Positions 17,681 to 25,757 of a DNA stretch of 42,867 bases are shown piece by piece (position 1 is the stretch's first letter; every line of letters starts with the position of its first letter). The translations under genes were made by a program, and so were the position numbers. The notes beneath the pieces were generated by a model. That model saw nothing but the letters and a program-made list of their open reading frames with translations, was not told the DNA's origin and did not search any database. This DNA comes from Saccharospirillum impatiens DSM 12546 (lineage in GTDB: Bacteria; Pseudomonadota; Gammaproteobacteria; Pseudomonadales; Natronospirillaceae). Location of the stretch: contig NZ_AUIH01000034.1 of assembly GCF_000423605.1 (NCBI RefSeq), forward strand, positions 1-42,867, written 5' to 3'.

Positions 17681-18834
17681 TAGAACAACCCGATAGCCTG
17701 CCCACTCTGTCTGCTTATGTGCACGTGCCCTGGTGCGTGCGCAAATGCCCCTACTGCGATTTTAACTCTCACGCTCTCGACCCGGACAAGATTCCCGAAA
17801 CCGCTTACCTGAAACGCCTGTTTGAAGACCTGGAACAGGATGCCCCGCTGGCACAAGGCAGACCGTTACGCAGCGTCTTCTTCGGAGGTGGGACTCCCAG
17901 CTTGCTGTCGCCGGGGGCCATTGGGCAGATTCTGGAGCAACTAGAGCGCAAGGTCGGGTTCACTGCCGACTGTGAAATTACCCTCGAAGCCAACCCCGGC
18001 ACTGTTGATGAAGCCCATTTCAGAGGGTTTCGTGATGCCGGTGTTAACCGGCTTTCCATTGGCATCCAGAGCTTCAACGACGCTCACCTGCAACGCCTGG
18101 GGCGCATTCACAACAGCGATCAGGCGCTGCGCGCTGGAGACAAAGCGCGAGCCGCCGGTTTCGACAATTTCAACCTCGACCTGATGCATGGCCTGCCCGA
18201 TCAGACAGAGACCGAAGCGATGGCAGACCTTAACCAGGCCATCGAACTCGGGCCAAGTCACCTAAGCTGGTATCAACTGACCATCGAACCGAACACCGAA
18301 TTTTACCGCAAACCACCCGCGCTGCCCGCCGATGATACGCTCTGGGCGATCCAGGAGGCCGGTCAGGCACGCCTGTCCGCAGCGGGCTTCGCCCAGTACG
18401 AGGTGTCGGCCTATGCCCAACCCGGCCAACGCTGCCAGCACAACCTCAACTACTGGGGGTACGGTGACTACCTGGGCATAGGCCCCGGGGCGCACGGCAA
18501 GGTAACCCGAACCGACCCGTTCGACATCGTCCGCACCCGCAAAACCCGTTTGCCAAAAGACTACCTCGACACCAACCGTTTACTGATTCGTCACGAAGAA
18601 AAGGTTGCCATTGAAGACCGTCCGTTTGATTATTTCATCAACACTCTGCGGTTGGTCGAAGGCTGCCCGGCCGGTGACTTCAGCCGGGCCACAGGGCTTG
18701 CCTGGTCGAGCATTGAGCCCACATTGTTGCAACTGCGCGACCAGGGCATGCTGGAATGGGAGCGCGGATCGTTGCGCACAACCGACCGGGGTTTCCTATA
18801 CTTGAATGACCTGCTGACGCACTGGCTACCCTAA
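17677..18834 (+). CDS. hemW: HemW, radical-SAM heme chaperone
   Basis: 385 aa from the ATG at 17677, which overlaps the rdgB stop; the frame is open further back inside rdgB but that extension is not HemW-like. The radical-SAM cluster motif is C20-VRK-C24-PY-C27 followed by Phe29, as in HemW (CxxxCxxCxF; coproporphyrinogen III dehydrogenase HemN has a further Cys there). FFGGGTPSLL, ITLEANPGT and the C-terminal winged-helix HemN_C part are present. Once annotated as an oxygen-independent coproporphyrinogen oxidase, the family is now regarded as inserting heme into target proteins. Confidence 0.95.
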   Translation: MIEQPDSLPTLSAYVHVPWCVRKCPYCDFNSHALDPDKIPETAYLKRLFEDLEQDAPLAQGRPLRSVFFGGGTPSLLSPGAIGQILEQLERKVGFTADCEITLEANPGTVDEAHFRGFRDAGVNRLSIGIQSFNDAHLQRLGRIHNSDQALRAGDKARAAGFDNFNLDLMHGLPDQTETEAMADLNQAIELGPSHLSWYQLTIEPNTEFYRKPPALPADDTLWAIQEAGQARLSAAGFAQYEVSAYAQPGQRCQHNLNYWGYGDYLGIGPGAHGKVTRTDPFDIVRTRKTRLPKDYLDTNRLLIRHEEKVAIEDRPFDYFINTLRLVEGCPAGDFSRATGLAWSSIEPTLLQLRDQGMLEWERGSLRTTDRGFLYLNDLLTHWLP

Positions 18835-20153
18835 TGCGACTGTTATTTACTGCGCTGCTCTATTGCCTCACACCCGCTCTGCTGGTGCGGCTGTGGCTGC
18901 GAGGCCGAACGCTTCCCGGGTACCGCCAGCGCTGGAGCGAACGTTTCGGGCACTGGCCGGCCATGCCTGAAGGTGCGCTCTGGCTGCACAGCGTCAGTGT
19001 CGGAGAAACCATAGCGGCGCGGCCCTTTGTCGAGCGCTGGCTGTCCCGTCATCCGGACATTCCGGTCATCATCACCACCATGACACCCACTGGCAGCGAA
19101 ACGGTGCAGGCGTTGTTTGGTGATAAAGTTCACCACGCTTACCTGCCGTGGGATTTCCCCCACGTCTACCGCCGCCTGATCCCCCGGCTAAAACCCAGAG
19201 CCCTGGTGATCATGGAAACCGAGCTCTGGCCCAACCTGATCGGCGCCTGCGACCGGCACAAAGTACCGGTGTTTCTGGTCAATGGCCGTTTGTCTGAGCG
19301 CTCGGCGCGAGGCTATCACCGGCTCCGGGCACTGACCCGACCCATGCTGCAGCAACTGACCGGCATTGCCGCCCAGCACTGGCCCGACGCCGAACGTTTT
19401 CAGGCACTGGGCGTGCCCCCGAAAAACATCGAGGTCACCGGGTCGATCAAGTTTGATCTGAGCATTTCCAACACATTAACCGGCGATATTGCCGCCTTCT
19501 CACGCGGCATCAGGGATCGTCCGGTCTGGGTCGCGGCCAGCACCCACGATGGAGAAGAAGCAGACCTGCTGGAAGTGCACCGGCGCATCACGACGGTACT
19601 GCCCAATGCGCTTATGATATTGGTACCACGCCACCCGGACCGTTTTGAAACGGTTGCCAGCATTGTCGACACCTCTGGCCTGCCCTACAGTCGGCGCAGT
19701 CAACGCAGCCAGCCGCGCGACCAGGATAAGGTCTACCTCGCCGACTCTCTGGGTGAACTGATGGTTTTCTTCGGAGCGGCCCAGGTTGCCGTCATGGGAA
19801 ATACGTTTAACGGCGGCGGCGGCCACAACCCCATCGAACCGGCGGCGCTGGGCAAGCCGGTTTTGGTTGGACCCAGCTACACCAACTTCCAGTCGATCAT
19901 CAGCGCCATGCAAAAAGACCAGGGCATCATCGTCACCGACTCGCTCGAAGCCCTGGAAAAACGCTTGCTGGGCTTGCTGAAATCCCGGGATCTGCGCGAC
20001 ACCTTTGGTCAGCGCGCCTATGTATTCTACCAGCACCAGCAAGGCGCCCTGCAGCGGATGGAACTCTGGCTCGACCGTCACCTGAATCTTATTGACCCGG
20101 GGGCAGATCCGTCCCGAAGTGCTTCGCCACCGACTATCAGTTCGAATCGCTGA
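18834..20153 (+). CDS. waaA: Kdo transferase (3-deoxy-D-manno-octulosonic acid transferase)
   Basis: 439 aa, starting in the TAATG junction with hemW. Residues 1-25 form the N-terminal membrane anchor; Glu58 in LHSVSVGETIAARP is the conserved catalytic base position, METELWPNL and STHDGEE are GT-B signatures, and NTFNGGGGHNPIEPAALGKP is the donor-binding region. It adds Kdo from CMP-Kdo to lipid IVA at the inner membrane, the essential first step of the LPS core. It closes the metX-to-waaA operon and is followed by a strong bidirectional terminator. Confidence 0.96.
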   Translation: MRLLFTALLYCLTPALLVRLWLRGRTLPGYRQRWSERFGHWPAMPEGALWLHSVSVGETIAARPFVERWLSRHPDIPVIITTMTPTGSETVQALFGDKVHHAYLPWDFPHVYRRLIPRLKPRALVIMETELWPNLIGACDRHKVPVFLVNGRLSERSARGYHRLRALTRPMLQQLTGIAAQHWPDAERFQALGVPPKNIEVTGSIKFDLSISNTLTGDIAAFSRGIRDRPVWVAASTHDGEEADLLEVHRRITTVLPNALMILVPRHPDRFETVASIVDTSGLPYSRRSQRSQPRDQDKVYLADSLGELMVFFGAAQVAVMGNTFNGGGGHNPIEPAALGKPVLVGPSYTNFQSIISAMQKDQGIIVTDSLEALEKRLLGLLKSRDLRDTFGQRAYVFYQHQQGALQRMELWLDRHLNLIDPGADPSRSASPPTISSNR

Positions 20154-20175
20154 CAGTCAGAAAACCAGTTGCCAC

Positions 20176-20201
20176 AAAAAAGGCCGCTTAGCGGCCTTTT
20201 G
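20176..20201. terminator. Bidirectional intrinsic terminator between waaA and csp
   Basis: AAAAGGCCGC-tta-GCGGCCTTTT is a GC-rich 6-bp stem flanked by A and T runs, so it can work for both the converging waaA operon and the cold-shock gene. Confidence 0.88.
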
Positions 20202-20219
20202 TTGATCGGTAATGGCAGA

Positions 20220-20426
20220 TCAGATCAATTCAACATCGGAGGCTTGCGGGCCTTTCTGGCCATCAGTGATGGTGAATTGCACTTCCTGGCCTTCTGCCAG
20301 AGTACGGAATCCATCGCCTTTAATAGCGCTGAAATGCACAAAGACGTCTTTACCGCCTTCCACTTCAATAAAGCCAAAACCCTTGGTTTCGTTAAACCAC
20401 TTTACCTTGCCGGTTTGTGTCGCCAT
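20220..20426 (-). CDS. CspA-family cold-shock / RNA chaperone protein
   Basis: 68 aa single cold-shock domain. RNP1 is KGFGFIEV (15-22) and RNP2 is DVFVHF (28-33); [11 protein letters not shown] is the classic start. It binds single-stranded RNA or DNA and melts secondary structure. AGGAG precedes the ATG. The probable promoter lies about 200 nt upstream, giving a long 5' leader as in cold-inducible csp genes; whether this copy is cold-induced or constitutive cannot be read from sequence. Confidence 0.95.
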   Translation of the reverse strand: MATQTGKVKWFNETKGFGFIEVEGGKDVFVHFSAIKGDGFRTLAEGQEVQFTITDGQKGPQASDVELI

Positions 20427-20628
20427 GTCAGTCTCCTGCTTCGGTTGCGATTGTCATTCAGCCTGCATCGAGCCGGTCATCCCCGGCCGACGCCGCCGGG
20501 TAAAGATAATTACGTCTACTTACGCGCAACCTGCTCAGGAAGGACGAGCCTGCCCTGATTTTCAGTACACCATTTCCAGCGCCCAAAGGGTCTTGCTTAT
20601 AAGTATTGCGAACATCTTTAACCCCCTT

Positions 20629-20656
20629 ACCTTAGCCCAGAATAGATGCATGTAAA
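20629..20656 (-). promoter_or_regulatory. Probable sigma-70 promoter of the cold-shock gene
   Basis: On the minus strand, TTTACA (20656-20651) and TAAGGT (20634-20629) are separated by 16 nt. Transcription from here would give a leader of about 195 nt before the csp ATG, matching the long structured leaders of cspA-type mRNAs. The 20427-20740 gap has no other gene. Confidence 0.5.
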
Positions 20657-20739
20657 GGTCTTTTTAAGCCGAATTTTCCAGATTTTTCCGGACGATAACA
20701 GGTTCTTTACGATGTTGAAGAAACCGGCAAAACAATGGC

Positions 20740-21330
20740 CTACACCTTGAGACAAACCGCCTGAACCACCGCACCGAGCCCGGTGTGACCCTGACCTTCG
20801 AGTATGGGCCGGTCCATTTCCTGAAGCTGTTCAAAGTGCAACGGTGCCAGTTCCTCCTGCAGCTGATCGGCCGTCATCATCCACTCGGCTCGCGGTGGCC
20901 CGCCGGTTTTGAACAGCAATTGCTCTGGCCGGTAGGCTTCCAGCACAAACAAACCGCCGGGTTTGAGTGAGTTGAAGACTTTCTGGTGCAGGGCCTGCCG
21001 CACCTCCGGGGGCAGATGACAAAAAATGGAGACAATACCATCCCACTGGTCCTGCCCCAGATCGAACTCGGCCAAGTCGGCCAGGCGCGTCTCGATAGAG
21101 ACTCCCCGCGCCCTGGCCAGTCGGTTGGCTTTGGCCAGACCTACCGCTGACCCGTCCACCGCCACAACGTTCAACCCCTGTTCGGCGAGGTAAACGGCAT
21201 TGCGACCTTCGCCTTCGGCCAGACAAAGCACTCTGGCATCCCGGGCGAATAGCTCCGCCTGAGCTTTCAGGTAATCGTTCGGTTCGGTTCCATAGACATA
21301 GTCGTCTCCGGCGTATCGTTCATCCCACAT
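20740..21330 (-). CDS. Class I SAM-dependent methyltransferase, small
   Basis: 196 aa. It opens with WDERYAGDDYVYGTEPNDYL, the start typical of tellurite-resistance/thiopurine-like methyltransferases. Motif I is VLCLAEGEGRNAVYLAEQG, the acidic end of strand 2 is VVAVDGSAVGL, and motif IV is WDGIVSIFCHLPPEVR. A methyl group from SAM would go to a small acceptor, but the substrate is not identifiable from sequence. It is transcribed alone, divergent from the exported protein gene downstream. Confidence 0.85.
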   Translation of the reverse strand: MWDERYAGDDYVYGTEPNDYLKAQAELFARDARVLCLAEGEGRNAVYLAEQGLNVVAVDGSAVGLAKANRLARARGVSIETRLADLAEFDLGQDQWDGIVSIFCHLPPEVRQALHQKVFNSLKPGGLFVLEAYRPEQLLFKTGGPPRAEWMMTADQLQEELAPLHFEQLQEMDRPILEGQGHTGLGAVVQAVCLKV

Positions 21331-21552
21331 TTTGCGGCCTCTTTCACATTCCTGATGGCAATGGGGGCTTCGGTGTGCGGTTCAAGGGCGTAAACGCAGA
21401 CAGCCGGGAAAGCACCCTGCTACAATCGCCGATTGAACACGCCTGGGCAGTTGCCTCGTTTGGAGTCTGTCGGACTCCGGGGTCATTGAACGGGCTGACG
21501 GGTGCCCTGTTGGGCAGAGCACCCTGTATTTTACTTACCGATGGAGCCTTAC
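21331..21552. other. Divergent intergenic region with two hairpins
   Basis: A 222-bp gene-free stretch. It holds the short hairpin GGAGTC-tgtcg-GACTCC (21462-21478), followed by ggggtc, which recurs in similar form at 27665. It also holds a larger stem GGGTGC...GCACCC with an internal CCC/GGG pair at about 21499-21524, just before the next gene's start. No clear promoter was identified. Confidence 0.5.
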
Positions 21553-23688
21553 ATGAAAGGAATAATAACGCGCGTATTGCTGACCCTGGCGGTTGTGACA
21601 GCCAGCGTAAGCAGTGCCTACGCCTTCAATCTGTTTGGTCTGTTTTCCTCAGACCAGGCCGACAATTCGATGGAAACCTTGCTCAGCCAAACACCGGCCG
21701 ACACCCTCTTTTTTATTGGCGGGCACAATACCACTGAAGGCCGGGAGATTATGGATTCCTGGTCCATGGCTAACCAGTCGGATATCAACGAATTGCAAAT
21801 ACTGATGTCTGACCTGGGCAGTGACGACAGCCCAGTCCTGGCGCTGGCCGAGGCGTTGCTGGCGGACTATACCGCTGTAGCTCCCGGTGGGTATAGCGCG
21901 TTAATGGCCCATTATGGCGTGCCTGAAGAAGGCGCTGGAGTCTTCTATATGCATGGCGCCATGCCCGTTGCCCGGTTTGCGCTGGAAGATGCCGAGGCGT
22001 TCAACGCCGTCCTGAATCAGGCCATTCTTGAGTCCGGTGCTGCTCCGGTGCTAAAGCAAGTTGAGGGTGTTGAAGTACGCACCTGGCGACTGACGCCTGA
22101 AGGCGACGCCGAAAGCGTTGACCTCGCTATCGCTGTTGACCAGGGCTTTGCCACCATCACCGCCTTTAATCACACCGATACCAGTGACCTTCAAGCCGAA
22201 CGACTGGGCCTGACGGATGTGGCCGATTCTCTGGCAGACCAGGGCGACTGGGACGCGCTGGGCGACCAATACGACTACGACGAAACCTTTCGTGGGTATT
22301 TCGACTTTGACGGCCTGGCTGCAACGCTGCTCACCGGTACCCAGAGCCGCCTGCGGCGCGACCTGGAAGCCCTGATGCCGGACGAAATTGAACGGATGGA
22401 CACCCAAATGGCCGACAGCCAGTGCGGGCCAGAAGGTTATGCTCTGGCTCGTCAGGTGCCCCGTCTTGCGTTTGGCAGCGAGAACATCTCCTCAACATCA
22501 CAGAGCCTCTCACAACAAGTCGGTATGGTACTGGAACTGACTAACACCGACCTGACCAGTCAGCTCAAACGCCTGCCTGGCAGCCTACCTGCCTACGCCA
22601 CCGATGGCAGCGATAAACTGCTGGCACTGGCCCTGGGCGTTGATGTAAACGCCCTGGCACCGGTCGCAACCGCTCTGTGGTCACAACTGCCGCAAACCGA
22701 TTACAAGTGCCCGGCACTGCGTGACATGACCGCCGACATGCGCCAGAACAACCCGGCCATGTTGGGTATGGCTACTGCCATGGCACAAGGTGTTAAAGGT
22801 GTCGGCGCTGCGATTTATGGGATAGAAGCCGACGACAGCAGCCCACTTGGGCTGGTTGGCTCTGTACTGGTTAGCATGAGCGCCGACAACCCGAGCGTAC
22901 TGGCCGGACTGATCAGCTCCAGCGTGCCTGGCATGGCCGGCATCACCATCCCCCAAGACGGCTCAGCCGTGCAGGTACCCGTGCCCATGGTACCGCAACC
23001 GGTATTTGCCGCCATCAAGGGCAAGCACCTGGTGGTTTACACAGGCGAGGCCGCCAAAGCACCCGCGGATGCCATGGCAAACGAGCCGCTTAATACACGC
23101 GGCAGCACCGCCATAGCCTTTAATTACGAGCGTTTTGGCGAGGCCGCTCTGGTGGCCCTGGAATCACCCATGGTAGCCAGCAATGCCCAGGGCATGGCCA
23201 TGGCCACCGGCAGCTGCGTGGATGCCTACGCGGGCATTCTGCAGGCGGCTTCTCTGCCGCTGCAAGGCAGCTACCGGGACACCTTCACCGACCGCGGCTG
23301 GGAAGCCAAATTCGATGTCACCCTGGGCCAGATGAACACAGACTTCAGCGTACCGACCGGTACCTTCCAGTCTGAGACTCTGGACGTGGATTGCACCTGG
23401 TACGATTCCGGCGTTGAGATCATCAACGCGGACGGAACCGGCCAATTCTCCGAAACCGATGAAACGGGCCAGTGCACCCTGTATCAGGCCGACTACACCT
23501 GGACTCAGAACGGCAACGTCATGGAGCAAACCACCACCGGGCTGCGCTCGCGGAACAGTTGCGATGCAGACTGGGAAGAGCAACCGGAAGAGACGTTTAA
23601 CTGTTCGCTGCTGGGCAGCCACAATGGCTACCTCTATTGCCAATATGGTACGGGTATGGATGCTTACCTGATGCGCTACTTCCAGTAA
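21553..23688 (+). CDS. Exported protein of unknown function (711 aa)
   Basis: I do not recognise this protein. The ATG at 21553 has GGAG 6 nt upstream and begins a clear signal peptide (to AYA-FN, about residue 26). The mature part starts with PADTLFFIGGHNT and is acidic and Ala-rich. It resembles proteins that open with a P-A-D-T-L-F strand (DUF3352-like layout), but I cannot confirm the family. Cys residues are few until the last 130 residues, where several appear (DVDCTWYDSG, GQCTLYQADYTW, NSCDADW, NCSLLG, LYCQYG). The spacing suggests a disulfide-stabilised C-terminal beta domain. It would be periplasmic or surface exposed. A strong terminator follows it. Confidence 0.8.
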   Translation: MKGIITRVLLTLAVVTASVSSAYAFNLFGLFSSDQADNSMETLLSQTPADTLFFIGGHNTTEGREIMDSWSMANQSDINELQILMSDLGSDDSPVLALAEALLADYTAVAPGGYSALMAHYGVPEEGAGVFYMHGAMPVARFALEDAEAFNAVLNQAILESGAAPVLKQVEGVEVRTWRLTPEGDAESVDLAIAVDQGFATITAFNHTDTSDLQAERLGLTDVADSLADQGDWDALGDQYDYDETFRGYFDFDGLAATLLTGTQSRLRRDLEALMPDEIERMDTQMADSQCGPEGYALARQVPRLAFGSENISSTSQSLSQQVGMVLELTNTDLTSQLKRLPGSLPAYATDGSDKLLALALGVDVNALAPVATALWSQLPQTDYKCPALRDMTADMRQNNPAMLGMATAMAQGVKGVGAAIYGIEADDSSPLGLVGSVLVSMSADNPSVLAGLISSSVPGMAGITIPQDGSAVQVPVPMVPQPVFAAIKGKHLVVYTGEAAKAPADAMANEPLNTRGSTAIAFNYERFGEAALVALESPMVASNAQGMAMATGSCVDAYAGILQAASLPLQGSYRDTFTDRGWEAKFDVTLGQMNTDFSVPTGTFQSETLDVDCTWYDSGVEIINADGTGQFSETDETGQCTLYQADYTWTQNGNVMEQTTTGLRSRNSCDADWEEQPEETFNCSLLGSHNGYLYCQYGTGMDAYLMRYFQ

Positions 23689-23707
23689 AAGCGGTTCGTT
23701 GACTGAT

Positions 23708-23738
23708 AAAAACCCGGCACCAGATGCCGGGTTTTTTT
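23708..23738 (+). terminator. Intrinsic terminator after the 711-aa exported protein
   Basis: AACCCGGCA-ccaga-TGCCGGGTT with seven T residues in the 3' arm and A residues in the 5' arm, 20 nt after the stop codon. Confidence 0.92.
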
Positions 23739-23865
23739 GGCCAGCCACTTTACCCACACCTTCTGTGGACAACCCTGTGCACAGACGCGGGAAAACCGAC
23801 GCCAGCCTCAGCCGACTGCGCTTTATTAAAATGCGTTAAAAAACAATCAGTTAGCTTACCCAGCA

Positions 23866-23883
23866 AGTCACAAGAACGTCACA
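23866..23883 (+). promoter_or_regulatory. Probable PhoB box before the beta-helix gene
   Basis: AGTCACA (23866) and CGTCACA (23877) form a direct repeat with an 11-bp period (7-bp half-sites, 4-bp spacer), as in the PhoB consensus (CTGTCAT-type repeats). It lies 55 nt upstream of the ATG. Only one good pair is present, so support is weaker than for the phoX array. Confidence 0.5.
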
Positions 23884-23937
23884 TTTGCCCCTTATCCTCC
23901 CCACAATTCCTCCATTGGTTGTACGGGAGCACGCCCC

Positions 23938-25515
23938 ATGACTCTACTCACTTCCCCCGCCCCAGCTGCTACAAAGAGCAACCTGGTCGGTCTACTGTGG
24001 ACGCTCAGTGAACGACTTGCCGCTGCACCTGAGCAAACAGAGGCCGACTTCGAACGTTTGTTGAGCGAACCGGAATACCGCAACGACATACTTCGCAAAG
24101 CCCGTTCGACAGACGACCCGGGCATTCAAAACCTGGCTCACCGGCTGGCGCGCACCGATATGCCCGACTCCCTGACCGAAGACGCGCGTCAGCAAGGGCT
24201 TTTGCCCAAAGCTTTCAAACCGGTACTGACCCGGCCCTGGCGACAACTGCTGCTATTGCTGCTGACCATCGCTCTGGTGTTTGCGGGCGCACACAGCCAG
24301 TGGGAACGCCTGCTCGAAACCCTGACCGGTACGGTCATCGTTAACACCGACATCGACACCGACACCCGCTGGTTCGCGGACCGAACGTACCGACTGGACA
24401 CCGACATTTTTGTTCACAACAACGCGGTGTTGCGAATTGAACCCGGCACCGTCATCAAGGGAAGACCCGGCTCTTCACTGGTCATTGCCCGGGGTAGCCA
24501 ACTGCTGGCCGAAGGCACCCGCACAGCGCCCATCGTGTTCACCAGCGCGCAACCCATCGGTCAACGCGACCGGGGTGACTGGGGTGGGGTGGTATTGCTT
24601 GGCGACGACCGAACCAACGAAGCCTTTGCCCGCGTTGAAGGCGTCGATGGTCGCGATATTCGCGGCCACTTCGGAGGGCAGGCCCACAACAGCAGTTGCG
24701 GAACCTTACGCTATGTACGCATTGAATACGCCGGCTACGAAGCCTTTGTCGACAATGAACTGAACGGATTGACTGTCGCCGGTTGCGGCCCTCAGACCAC
24801 TCTCGACTACCTGCACATTCATAAAGCGCTGGATGATGGCATCGAGTTTTTCGGTGGCTCGGCCAACGTAAGTCACTTGCTGGTAACGGGAGCCAGAGAT
24901 GACAGTCTCGACTGGGATCTGGGCTGGAATGGCAAAGTACAGTTTCTGATTGCCCAGCAATACCCGAATTCAGGCGACCGCGCCTTCGAGGGCGACAACT
25001 CTCCCGAACGAGACAATGCGCGGCCGCGCTCCCAACCGCTGATCAGCAACATAACTCTTATTGGCACTGACCCCAGGCACACTGCCATGGTCTTGCGCAG
25101 CGGGACTGCGGGTCAGTTCAGTCGCGTTCTGTTGTCCGGCTATGGCAATAACCCCATCGATGTACGCGGTCCACTGACCTCCGGTCTGGTGCAACAGGAA
25201 GCCCTGCAGTTCCACCATTTGATCATCGATGGAGATGCGGGCTGGAGTGCGGAAAACGGCGACCAGAACAACGACGCCGGCTTTGCCGAGCCCGACTATT
25301 TTGCATCGGTGAGCCAGTTCACCCGGGGCCTGTTAAGCACCCGGGCCAACAATCTACGGGCACCTGATTTCAGGCCAAGTCAGGCAACCGGGAGCTGGAC
25401 AGACTGGCCAGACACCGACCCGTTCTGGGATCAAACCGCAACCTACGCCGGCGCCGTTGACCCAGCCACTACCGACCCTTGGTACCTGGGGTGGACTGAC
25501 TTCAGTGAACACTGA
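23938..25515 (+). CDS. Membrane-anchored right-handed beta-helix protein
   Basis: 525 aa. Residues 1-100 form a hydrophilic, probably cytoplasmic region, residues 103-119 a single transmembrane helix (LLLLLLTIALVFAGAH), and the rest an exported parallel beta-helix. Diagnostic segments are LRIEPGTVIKG, SLVIARGSQLLAEGT, RGDWGGVVLLG, LRYVRIEYAGYE, NELNGLTVAGCGPQT, DDGIEFFGGSANVSHLL and DSLDWDLGWNG, all common in a widespread family of secreted beta-helix proteins of unknown function in marine bacteria. Most members have a plain signal peptide, so the 100-residue N-terminal domain is unusual. A PhoB-type box upstream and phoX downstream suggest a role in phosphate starvation. Substrate and activity are unknown. 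Confidence 0.8.
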   Translation: MTLLTSPAPAATKSNLVGLLWTLSERLAAAPEQTEADFERLLSEPEYRNDILRKARSTDDPGIQNLAHRLARTDMPDSLTEDARQQGLLPKAFKPVLTRPWRQLLLLLLTIALVFAGAHSQWERLLETLTGTVIVNTDIDTDTRWFADRTYRLDTDIFVHNNAVLRIEPGTVIKGRPGSSLVIARGSQLLAEGTRTAPIVFTSAQPIGQRDRGDWGGVVLLGDDRTNEAFARVEGVDGRDIRGHFGGQAHNSSCGTLRYVRIEYAGYEAFVDNELNGLTVAGCGPQTTLDYLHIHKALDDGIEFFGGSANVSHLLVTGARDDSLDWDLGWNGKVQFLIAQQYPNSGDRAFEGDNSPERDNARPRSQPLISNITLIGTDPRHTAMVLRSGTAGQFSRVLLSGYGNNPIDVRGPLTSGLVQQEALQFHHLIIDGDAGWSAENGDQNNDAGFAEPDYFASVSQFTRGLLSTRANNLRAPDFRPSQATGSWTDWPDTDPFWDQTATYAGAVDPATTDPWYLGWTDFSEH

Positions 25516-25553
25516 GCACAGCCACGGCTGAGCCTGAGTGAGACGGCACACGT

Positions 25554-25580
25554 CCGCCGGGAGAACCTGCCCTGGCGGGC
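25554..25580. other. Imperfect hairpin in the beta-helix/phoX gap
   Basis: CCGCCGGG...CCCTGGCGG can form a stem with one bulge and an 8-nt loop about 40 nt after the beta-helix stop. There is no T-tract, so termination is doubtful. Confidence 0.35.
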
Positions 25581-25640
25581 ACCAAGCAACGAGCATCACC
25601 GGTTATTGGGCACCCGGACAATTAGGCGTCGCCTCACGAT

Positions 25641-25690
25641 TGTCTTCAAACTGCTATGAAACTGACATCCGGATGTCACCGCCCTGTCAC
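25641..25690 (+). promoter_or_regulatory. Tandem PhoB half-site array before phoX
   Basis: Five hexamers follow each other at an exact 11-bp period: TGTCTT (25641), TGCTAT (25652), TGACAT (25663), TGTCAC (25674) and TGTCAC (25685). Two are perfect TGTCAC and the others fit partly. PhoB binds such direct repeats head to tail as dimers. The array ends about 68 nt before the phoX start, where it could activate transcription directly. Confidence 0.72.
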
Positions 25691-25757
25691 GTCATTTGGC
25701 AACACTGGCACACGATTTCCGTGCAGACCAACCGACCTGACAATAAGGACCTGAGCA

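Noticed and set aside
23764-23784. DnaA-box-like TGTGGACAA and TGTGCACAG pair
   Set aside because: Only one site is within one mismatch of the consensus, there is no cluster, no AT-rich unwinding region and no dnaA, dnaN or gyrB nearby.
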